Shown here in pieces: positions 22,501 through 34,500 of a DNA stretch of 64,000 nucleotides (position 1 is its first letter; each line of letters starts with the position of its first letter). The position numbers and the translations under genes are program-made. A model generated the notes under the pieces. That model had not been told where the DNA came from, searched no databases, and was given only the letters and a program-made list of their open reading frames with translations. The stretch spans positions 1-64,000 of the forward strand of contig JAUCBJ010002989.1 in NCBI GenBank assembly GCA_032718475.1, written 5' to 3'. This DNA is from Nemertoderma westbladi. Lineage: Eukaryota; Xenacoelomorpha; Nemertodermatida; Nemertodermatidae.

Positions 22501-25500
22501 TTGGGGGATGAATAATTATTTTTGGGGGATGAATAATTGTTTTTGGGGGATGAATAATTGTTTTTGGGGGATGAATAATTGTTTTTGGGGGAATAATAAT
22601 TGTTTTTGGGGGATGAATAATTATTTTTGGGGGATGAATAATTGTTTTTGGGGGATGAATAATTATTTTTGGGGAAATAATAATTGTTTTTGGGGGATGA
22701 ATAATTATTTTTGGGGGATGAATAATTGTTTTTGGGGGATGAATAATTATTTTTGGGGAAATAATAATTATTTTTGGGGAAATAATAATTGTTTTTGGGG
22801 GATGAATAATTGTTTTTGGGGGATGAATAATTGTTTTTGGGGGATGAATAATTGTTTTTGGGGGATGAATAATTGTTTTTGGGGGATGAATAATTGTTTT
22901 TGGGGATGAATAATTGTTTTTGGTGAGAGGGATATTCAAAATTGGGGGATGCGAATTGGTGCTACAAAAAAAATATATTTGGTGCAAAATATTTTATTTT
23001 GGTGTTAAATCATCTCATTTGGGGTGGCATTCAATTAGTGGCGATATTATAATAGTAATTTATAGAAATGATTCATTGTAAATATACATTACATACTATT
23101 TCCTAAATAAGTACACATTCTGTGATTTCCACAAGTGAAATGCAAAATTGATGTTTCAATTTAATTTCAATACTTATATCTGTATTATCTATCTATATTA
23201 TATTTTGATACCATCTATCAAAATATATCCTGCTGTTGGTCTTTGTGTGCTGATGATCTAATATCAGGTCTTAGTCCTGTTTAAATTACTTAATCATTTA
23301 TACAATCTATGGATATTAAAACATATAATAAAACACGAAGTGGGGACTTCGCGCAGCACGAAGTTGGCAGAGCCTTAGCGAATTGACACTGTTAGGGGGT
23401 AGGTCAATTTATGCAAATAGTCACGTTGGCCCTCTAGCGGCAGACTGGAGAACTGCAGATGGATTCGCCTCCTTTGAAAGTCACAGCTAATGGTCTAATA
23501 CATATCTGCCAAGTTTCAGCTTAAACGGATTAAAAGCAAAGAAATGGGAGGGCATTTAATGTTTAGACATGTGGCCCTCTAGCGGGAGACCATTGCACTG
23601 ATGGTGTCTGAAAGTCTCTCAAAAATCTCAACTTTTGCTCATATTGATACCTACAAATTTTCAACTTGGCAGCTTTAAATCCGACAAAGTTATTAGCATG
23701 TCAAAATCGTAACGACGACGACGACGACGACGACAACGACGACGACGACGACGACAACGACGACGACAACTATTTGCATAAATTGACCCACCCCCTAACA
23801 GTGTCAATTCGCTAAGGCTCCGCCAACTTCGTGGCTCGCCCCACAATAAGATTCGTTTGCAGTACAGGTCATAATTGCAACTGAATTGGGATACAGATTA
23901 AATCCATCCGTAAGCGCAGACTGTATTCAATAGCAACCGTAAGGTAGCTTACCCACCTATAGCAAATCAATCGGAATGATGCGGGAGCCTCCGTGGTGTA
24001 GTGGTCAGCATACCTGAACGTTTATCGGGAGTCACGGGTTCGTTCCCTGCTGGTGGCGAATTCATTTTTTCCGCTACATTTGCTTATAAGGTTGGATCAT
24101 CCTACGTCCTGTTTAAATTACTTTAATAATTTATACAATCTATGGATGTTAAAACATATAAAACAATATTATTATTACTGATTCAATGATGATATCAAAA
24201 CACCATCTTTCGCATGAAATATATTGATTCTATCCATTATCTGAGAATCTGTAAGGTTAATGTTAAATTTAGTTTTTCCACGTCGAGCTAAACAATGAAC
24301 AATAACAGCTTCTCAGGCCTTTTCTTTTGTTGTTTTACTATCATATCTACCCATTCCCACCTTTACAGACCATTCAGCTGCTATTATTTTACTACACCCC
24401 TAACCATACCACATGAAATCAACCAGATCAATTAACCAAGATTTTTAGAATTCCTTCAAACTTTCACATCTTCCACACATCCATGAAAGAACAAACCTCA
24501 CCAAATCTCAGCCTATTTGACCCAGGCATTTTAATGATAAATATTAGATTGCACTTAATATATGCAGCACTTGACGTGGTAAGATTATGACCAATGTACC
24601 AGGTGTTCCATAGTGATTGCCCCCCCCCCCCCTGGCCAGCCAAAACTGCCAGACATGCACCTTAGTGCAATATATCATTCGAAAGATAATTTAAATCTGA
24701 GCTTGCATTCAAAAATTTAGGGTCCAATACAAAAGTATAACAATTTTATTTGCTATTCTTTAAACCAATCTTATTTTTCAAATTTTTTGATTTAATCACA
24801 ATTAAAAAAATATAATTTATCCAGCGTTAGTCATCAGCTTTGCAGCCATGTTATCCCTAAAGTGCATGTCTGGCAGTTTTGGCTGGCCAGGGGAGGAGGG
24901 GGGTGGGGAATCATTATGGAACACCCGGTACATAACCTAACTTACTTAATTAATAATGAAATTTGAAACAGAGTCAGTTTCACATCCCTCCTCCTTGCTG
25001 GGGGAGCCAGAATTTTTATTTTCGCTTTCATTCTTTAGCTACAAGTGTTTGAAAAAGGTGTCTCCGGCGATATTTCACAGGTCACACTGCAATCATTCTA
25101 CAACCTTATTGTGATTTGATGGTACCAATAGAAAGCTGACCATGCAAGGATTCCAAATTTGAATTTGGTTGGGAAATAGCTGAGATATGGGCATTCGAAA
25201 GTGGCATGTATTTGCTTCCCCCTGTAGGCCATTTATTCTATGTAATAAATGTATCATAATTCTAGAACATTTTGTTTATTCCATACGTAGCTGGGCAACA
25301 ATGCAATACCTCTTTAATTATACTACTACGTAGCTTTGGATTAGATAGGAAAGATTATGACCTATGTACATAACCTAACTTAACATATCGGTTGTTAATA
25401 CTACTTTCACGTTGAATAAACGATATCTTCCCACTTTCGTGGGGCCTTAGCGCAAAAAGAATTAATCTTATCGCACGGGTACCACAATTTCAACCGTTGC

Positions 25501-28500
25501 TTAGCTACGCTCTAGCGAGAGACTGGTGAACTGTTGACAGCCCCCACTTAAATTATATTTCAGACTATTTTCAGAATCACTATATGTGTACCAATACCGA
25601 GTTGGGATTAATTTCATCAAAGACTGACTGAGTTATTAACCTTCAAGCATTTGGCGACAGACATGCCGATGTAAAGAACGACCGACAGACCGGCCGACCA
25701 ACCGACTGACAGCGTCCTCGCCACTCGCCCCTCGCTCACCCGGCGCCCCACCATATATTGTTATGCTAAATTCCCCGATTCAATGATGATATAAAAACAC
25801 CATCTTTCGCATTAAATCTATTACTGTAATTATTTTACTTTCACCCTAACCAATCACAATTTACAGTTTATTAATTCGCTATCGACCAAACATATCCCAC
25901 TTTTACAGACTCAGTTTTATTTTACTGTTATTCTAGCAAATCCCATCTTCCCAGGCTGGTTGGTTCAGCTGTTGTTAATTTATTATTTCCCTTTAACCAA
26001 TCCAACTTTTACAATCTTTTAATGTGATATTATTTTCCTATTAACATAATAGTCAATCACACATTTACAACCTTTTTCAGCTATTCAATCACTCACTAGC
26101 AGGCTCATCGACTGATGTTTTACTATTCCTAACCAATGCAGGCTTGTCAGCGGTTATTGTTTCAGTATCCCATCTGTGTATTGCAGGAACTGTCAGTTGT
26201 TATTTTACTCTTATCATAAAACCCAACTTCGCAGTCTCATTCAGCTTTTATGATTTTAATATACTTGTAACCAATCACACATTCGCAGACTCGTCCAGCT
26301 GTTTAGCACCGACTTCGAGAATCTGATTCTCGGGAGTAGTGACGACATTGGCACGGTAGAGCTTTCAGGAGGCGCGCGAATAAATCGTTTATTTCATGAA
26401 CGTTTCCCTTACGAAGTGAAGAAGGTAGTTTTAGAGTAGTGTGTAACTGACCTTCTGTTCTTGTTATTTTGGTATGTTTCCTGGCAGTAGTTAACTTTTT
26501 GTATTTAATTTTTGCAAGTTTTTGTATTACCTGTTGCATGCTCAGTAATATTCCTCCCCTCCGCAAGCACATTACATAAACAACTATGAACAAAAGTAAT
26601 TTGAGTTTAGGGCCCTGCTACTGAAAGCATTTCACGAAATAGTAATAGTTCTGGAATGTAGAGCGCACCCTGGTCACTGAAGGTATTATGAGATATTTAA
26701 TAATACCCTATACTATACGAAACGGAAAATGTTTACCCGTCAACTTCTACAGTATTAATTATTTTTGTTGGTCGGCATTATCCGGGACGGAATTGTCCTA
26801 TCTTCAAATAATGGATACTCATTTACAAACATTTCGTATTTTTTTTCCAATCTCTTACTACTTATCCTTTTAATGTGTTGTATTTCTGCCGTTCCCTGAT
26901 GGGTGATTAATAATATTATACTTACCATATTCCGTGTGTTTGTTATTTATTTCAGATCTGTGGATGTTGTAACATCCAGACAATTACAGTGTCAACCATG
27001 TCTTCTTTATGCAAACTTGCAATTGAGCAATTAAGGTGTAAATAGTTACGATCAGCTCTAACCCCTAGTTATCGCTTTTATCGAATAGTGTAATAGGTTC
27101 AGTGATCAATCAGTTGCCAATGACTTACTTGGGGGTGATATTTGGTGACAATAACAGTGAGTTGTTTGGTTACAGAATGGTACAACGTCTTAGGTCCGAC
27201 TTTGACACACAACTCACCGGCAGTGGCGATGTTGTCGATACAGATATTTTATGCTCAGGGGCTCGTATAAACAAACTATTTATAGAACGACTGCCCTACG
27301 AAATGACAAAGGTGAACTTAATTTCGGAAAACATTGTTTTATTTACAAAAAACTTATTCAGAGAAAAATTTAGTTAGTGTGTTAATAATGTTAAGAACAG
27401 TGCTAATAATAACTGTGGCAAGACTACAAGAGCGCGCGCAAGTTTCGAGAAATGGCCGTGGTGTTCGTGGCTCAAATGTGGTGTCCGTGACACAGCTGTG
27501 GTGTCCGTGACACAGCTGTGGTGTTCGTGACACAGCTGTGGTGTCCGTGACACAGCTGTGGTGTTCGTGACACAGCTGTGGTGTCCGTGACACAGCTGTG
27601 GTGTCCGTGACACAGCTGTGGTGTTCGTGACACAGCTGTGGTGTCCGTGACACAGCCGTGGTGTCCGTGATACAGCTGTGGTGTCCGTGACACAGCGGTG
27701 GTGTTCGTGACACAGCCGTGGTGTTCGTGACACAGCCGTGGTGTCCGTGATACAGCTGTGGTGTCCGTGACACAGCCGTGGTGTCCGTGATACAGCTGTG
27801 GTGTCCGTGACACAGCTGTGGTGTTCGTGACACAGCCGTGGTGTCCGTGATACAGCTGTGGTGTCCGTGACACATCCGTGGTGTCCGTGACACAGTTGTG
27901 GTGTCCGTGACACAGCTGTGGTGTCCGTGATACTAACAGCTGTGGGGTCCGTGACACAGCTGTGGGGTCCGTGACACAGCTGTGGTGTCCGTGACACAGC
28001 TGTGGTGTCCGTGGCAAAGCTGTGGGGTCCGTGACACAGCTGTGGTGTCAGTTACACAGTCGAAGTGTTAGTGACAAGGCGGGAGCGTTTCACGACGTTG
28101 CGTTCGTGGTAAAAGTCATGCCATTTTTACCAACAACTTTGTATGTTTGATGGTGTTCGTTTGCACAGTTCTTACCATAAAGCCAATTAATTGTTGTTAC
28201 TATTGAAATTCACTCCTCCATAGCCAAATTAGCTTTCCCAGCTAGCTTTGGGGGTGTAATTTATTTATTTACAATAACTTTTTCCTGAATATGTTTACAA
28301 ACTTAAGTTTGATGCGACTGATCACACTTATGAAATCATCAGGTGAAGGGACTGGACTGTCTTTAGTTGTATCATTATCAATATACATTGTTTTACTTTT
28401 CTTACAGCCAATTATTTACATATCCTACATTGAGAAATTTGTTCATAAAATGATGCCACATCATAACAATTATGAAAATGTTATCAATTCTAACCTATTA

Positions 28501-31500
28501 TAATAAGTTATAATGTTAGCGTAACATTACCGTAACGTATTTGTGTTACAATCTTAATCACATAATAATAGTGAGGCCTTAATTAAATGCGTTCTAATAA
28601 AATAACCATCGGCAGTTTAATGTTTAAGGTAAAATAATCTCGATGTTTTTTGTTTAGATTATACAGCGTAAATTATTTTACTTTTAATATATTCCTGCCG
28701 CTTTTTTATTTTCTGATATATATCCCTCACACAATTAATTTCCATATTTTTGTTCTCGCTTTCCATTTTCCTGCATGGCATGATTCTTTATTGTTTGTTC
28801 TTTTTTCTTGACTTGGTCTTTCACCTTAGACTTGCATTTGACATTAATATCATTATATCATATCATAATAAATCATTATTCGAAATTGTTTTTGCTGATT
28901 GATAAACTTCATTTTTCTTTATAAAGTAGTGTTGTTAAAAGTAAGTGCCGTTAATATTACATAATCAATACGTACATTACATTTTGTAATATAATTCCTA
29001 TCCTATTAAGAAAAACAACTTACATATTATTTATTACGGATTTTGATTAATGCATCTGCGAAAATTAGGAAATTGCGAAATTATGTTAACAGTTTTTTTG
29101 TTGTTGGAGTAACGTTAAGCGGAGATGATACTAAATTATAACTAATTAGTTTGGAGAAGAGCAGAGGTAAAATATCCTATAAACCTTCACTTATGTTTCA
29201 TCATTTCTCTCACATAAAATTGATTATATTTTACACATTATGCGATCATTATAAGTATTTCATTAATTATGTTGCATAATGTCTATGTGCTTTTCCTTTC
29301 TCTCATATATGGTTTATTGTTATTGTAAATCGTTTCCAGTTGGACTTCGGGGAGCAAGATGTCCGTAAGGAGATCATCTACGCTATCCGCAACATCCACG
29401 GTGTCCGTACCGGACTGTTTACTCCGGATATGGCCTTTGAGTTGGTGGTCAAACGGAAAATCTCCAAACTGAAAGAGCCCGCTATTAAGTGCGTGGATCT
29501 TGTAATGGAAGAACTCAATAACGTAATCCGTAAGTGCGGCGAGAGATTACAGCGGTATCCACGACTACGGGAAGAAACGGAACGCATTGTGACCGGACAC
29601 ATTCGCGAGAAGGAAGTCCGATCCAAGGATCACATAAATCTAATGATAGACGTTGAACTCGCATATATGAATACTAATCACGAAGACTTTGTTGGTTTTG
29701 CAAAGTAAGTTGACAATATTAAAAAAATGTATCAAATAAGACAATAAATATACATATTTGTATACAAATGAACATCATGCACATTATTTTGTTTTAGTGC
29801 CAGGCATCGCACATTATTTTGTTTTAGTGCCAGGCATCGCACATTATTTTGTTTTAGTGCCAGGCATCGCATATTATTTTGTTTTAGTACCAGGCATCGC
29901 ATATTATTTTGTTTTAGTGCCAGGCATCGCATATTATTTTGTTTTAGTGCCAGGCATCGCATATTATTTTGTTTTAGTGCCAGGCATCGCATATTATTTT
30001 GTTTTAGTGCCAGGCATCGCATATTATTTTGTTTTAGTGCCAGACATCGCACATTATTTTGTTTTAGTACCAGGCATCGCACATTATTTTGTTTTAGTGC
30101 CAGGCATCGCATATTATTTTGTTTTAGTGCCAGGCATCGCATATTATTTTGTTTTAGTGCCAGGCATCGCATATTATTTTGTTTTAGTGCCAGACATCGC
30201 ACATTATTTTGTTTTAGTACCAGGCATCGCATATTATTTTGTTTTAGTGCCAGGCATCGCATATTATTTTGTTTTAGTGCCAGACATCGCACATTATTTT
30301 GTTTTAGTACCAGACATCGCATATTATTTTGTTTTAGTGCCAGACATCGCATATTATTTTGTTTTAGTGCCAGGCATCACATATTATTTTGTTTTAGTGC
30401 CAGGCATCGCATATTATTTTGTTTTAGTGCCAGACATCGCACATTATTTTGTTTTAGTACCAGACATCGCATATTATTTTGTTTTAGTGCCAGACATCGC
30501 ATATTATTTTGTTTTAGTGCCAGGCATCACATATTATTTTGTTTTAGTGCCAGGCATCGCATATTATTTTGTTTTAGTGCCAGACATCGCATATTATTTT
30601 GTTTTAGTACCAGACATCGCATATTATTTTGTTTTAGTGCCAGACATCGCATATTATTTTGTTTTAGTGCCAGGCATCACATATTATTTTGTTTTAGTGC
30701 CAGGCATCGCATATTATTTTGTTTTAGTGCCAGACATCGCACATTATTTTGTTTTAGTACCAGACATCGCATATTATTTTGTTTTAGTGCCAGACATCGC
30801 ATATTATTTTGTTTTAGTGCCAGGCATCACATATTATTTTGTTTTAGTGCCAGGCATCGCATATTATTTTGTTTTAGTGCCAGACATCGCACATTATTTT
30901 GTTTTAGTACCAGGCATCGCATATTATTTTGTTTTAGTGCCAGGTATCGCATATTATTTTGTTTTAGTACCAGGCATCGCATATTATTTTGTTTTAGTGC
31001 CAGGTATCGCATATTATTTTGTTTTAGTGCCAGGTATCGCATATTATTTTGTTTTAGTACCAGGCATCGCATATTATTTTGTTTTAGTGCCAGGTATCGC
31101 ATATTATTTTGTTTTAGTGCCAGGCATCACATATTATTTTGTTTTAGTGCCAGGCATCGCATATTATTTTGTTTTAGTGCCAGACATCGCACATTATTTT
31201 GTTTTAGTACCAGGCATCGCATATTATTTTGTTTTAGTGCCAGGCATCGCATATTATTTTGTTTTAGTGCCAGGCATCGCATATTATTTTGTTTTAGTGC
31301 CAGGCATCGCATATTATTTTGTTTTAGTGCCAGGCATCGCACATTATTTTGTTTTAGTGCCAGGCATCGCATATTATTTTGTTTTAGTGCCAGACATCGC
31401 ATATTATTTTGTTTTAGTGCCAGCGCAAGTGTATCAGATAAAGTGAAATCAGCGAGTTCCACCAAGAACGTTAGCAACCAACTTATTCGTAAGGGATGGA

Positions 31501-34500
31501 TAACCGTACATCTCAGCTTTATGAAGGGAGGTACTAAAGAATACTGGTTCGTTCTAACTTCCGATAATTTATCCTGGTACAGAGATAACACGGTTAGTTG
31601 AATATTATACTGTATATATCACCGTCGTTTTACATGTGTTAGCGCTTTTAGTAAATTATGTTCATTCAATCTCAATTTCGTATATTTCGGGCTTATAATA
31701 ATCGGAGCTGAGAATTCATGCATCTATGACGTTATAAACTGCTGGTCTGACACAATAAACGGGATTGCGCTAGTGTACCTGTCAACAAGGGCCGCTTACT
31801 ATATCGATCGTAGCTTCCCCTCTGCCTTCCTCTCATAAGTTGGTTTATTACGGTATTTGATTATCTATTGTATTTGACTGAGATACGATACCGGGAGGGT
31901 GTGCCAACACAATATAACAAGCAAATGGCTGACTAATTAATTCTGTAAGGACTCAAGTGCGGTATTTGTGTTTCTCTTTAGGAGAAACGTATAGTGACTT
32001 GCCTCTATGTACAATTATATAAATATTTCTATCGCAATTAATTTATGACAACTCTCAATCGTGATACAATTAATAATAAGAGCCTTTCTTATATTAATGG
32101 TCTGGTATATCGCCATATATTAATTATTTAGTAAGTCAGAGATAGAACAACACACTTCTATTACAATTGTCCAGATTACCACTGATACTTAATTGCACAG
32201 ACCCACCTTATATTTGGCGCGTGTAAAATCTCCTTGATTACGTTATATCGGCGGTATAATCAACAATAAGAGAGCAAATTATATAAAATATTATACTTAA
32301 GACATAAAGACATCAATTGTACAAAGACATTACAATTGAACACAGGACATTAATTGTAGGACTGCTACTAAGTGTTCGTGCGTACACTGTTTCATAAGGA
32401 CTGCTACTAAATGTTCGTGCGTACACTGTTTCGTAAGGACTGCTACTAAGTGTTCGTGCGTACAATGTTTCATAAGGACTGCTACTAAGTGTTCGTGCGT
32501 ACACTGTTTCATAAGGACTGCTACTAAGTGTTCGTGCGTACACTGTTTCATAAGGACTGCTACTAAGTGTTCGTGCGTACACTGTTTCATAAGGACTGCT
32601 ACTAAATGTTCGTGCGTACACTGTTTCGTAAGGACTGCTACTAAGTGTTCGTGCGTACAATGTTTCATAAGGACTGCTACTAAGTGTTCGTGCTACACTG
32701 TTTCATAAGGATTGCTACTAAGTGTTCGTGCGTACACTGTTTCATAAGGATTGCTACTAAGTGTTCGTGCGTACACTGTTTCATAAGGATTGCTACTAAG
32801 TGTTCGTGCGTACACTGTTTCATAAGGATTGCTACTAAGTGTTCGTGCGTACACTATTTCATAAAGACTGCTACTAAGTGTTCGTGCGTACACTGTTTCA
32901 TATGGACTGCTACTAAGTGTTCGTGCGTACACTGTTTCATAAGGACTGCTACTAAGTGTTCGTGCGTACACTGTTTCATAAGGACTGCTACTAAGTGTTC
33001 GTGCTACACTGTTTCATAAGGACTGCTACTAAGTGTTCGTGCGTACACTGTTTCATAAGGACTGCTACTAAGTGTTCGTGCTACACTGTTTCATAAGGAC
33101 TGCTACTAAGTGTTCGTGCGTACACTGTTTCATAAGGACTGCTACTAAGTGTTCGTGCGTACACTGTTTCATAAGGACTGCTACTAAGTGTTCGTGCTAC
33201 ACTGTTTCATAAGGACTGCTACTAAGTGTTCGTGCTACACTGTTTCATAAGGACTGCTACTAAATGTTCGTGCGTACACTGTTTCATAAGGACTGCTACT
33301 AAGTGTTCGTGCTACACTGTTTCATAAGGACTGCTACTAAGTGTTCGTGCGTACACTGTTTCATAAGGACTGCTACTAAGTGTTCGTGCTACACTGTTTC
33401 ATAAGGACTGCTACTAAGTGTTCGTGCGTACACTGTTTCATAAGGACTGCTACTAAGTGTTCGTGCGTACACTGTTTCATAAGGACTGCTACTAAGTGTT
33501 CGTGCGTACACTGTTTCATAAGGACTGCTACTAAATGTTCGTGCGTACACTGTTTCGTAAGGACTGCTACTAAGTGTTCGTGCGTACAATGTTTCATAAG
33601 GACTGCTACTAAGTGTTCGTGCTACACTGTTTCATAAGGATTGCTACTAAGTGTTCGTGCGTACACTGTTTCATAAGGATTGCTACTAAGTGTTCGTGCG
33701 TACACTGTTTCATAAGGATTGCTACTAAGTGTTCGTGCGTACACTGTTTCATAAGGATTGCTACTAAGTGTTCGTGCGTACACTATTTCATAAAGACTGC
33801 TACTAAGTGTTCGTGCGTACACTGTTTCATATGGACTGCTACTAAGTGTTCGTGCGTACACTGTTTCATAAGGACTGCTACTAAGTGTTCGTGCGTACAC
33901 TGTTTCATAAGGACTGCTACTAAGTGTTCGTGCTACACTGTTTCATAAGGACTGCTACTAAGTGTTCGTGCGTACACTGTTTCATAAGGACTGCTACTAA
34001 GTGTTCGTGCTACACTGTTTCATAAGGACTGCTACTAAGTGTTCGTGCGTACACTGTTTCATAAGGACTGCTACTAAGTGTTCGTGCGTACACTGTTTCA
34101 TAAGGACTGCTACTAAGTGTTCGTGCTACACTGTTTCATAAGGACTGCTACTAAGTGTTCGTGCTACACTGTTTCATAAGGACTGCTACTAAATGTTCGT
34201 GCGTACACTGTTTCATAAGGACTGCTACTAAGTGTTCGTGCTACACTGTTTCATAAGGACTGCTACTAAGTGTTCGTGCGTACACTGTTTCATAAGGACT
34301 GCTACTAAGTGTTCGTGCTACACTGTTTCATAAGGACTGCTACTAAGTGTTCGTGCGTACACTGTTTCATAAGGACTGCTACTAAGTGTTCGTGCTACAC
34401 TGTTTCATAAGGACTGCTACTAAGTGTTCGTGCGTACACTGTTTCATAAGGACTGCTACTAAGTGTTCGTGCTACACTGTTTCATAAGGACTGCTACTAA

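Noticed and set aside
27374-28017. 180-207 codon His/Cys-rich ORFs resembling zinc-finger repeats
   Set aside because: They come from a 20-bp unit read in successive frames. His-Cys spacing is a by-product and lacks a finger consensus.
28291-28503. 70-codon hydrophobic ORF as a small membrane protein or extra exon
   Set aside because: AT-rich intron, no conserved motif, no phase-compatible splice sites noticed.
29758-31446. 562-codon ORF of YFVLVPGIA repeats as a membrane protein
   Set aside because: It is the 30-bp acceptor array in a frame unrelated to the dynamin exons. The relevant frame is the one entering exon w8.
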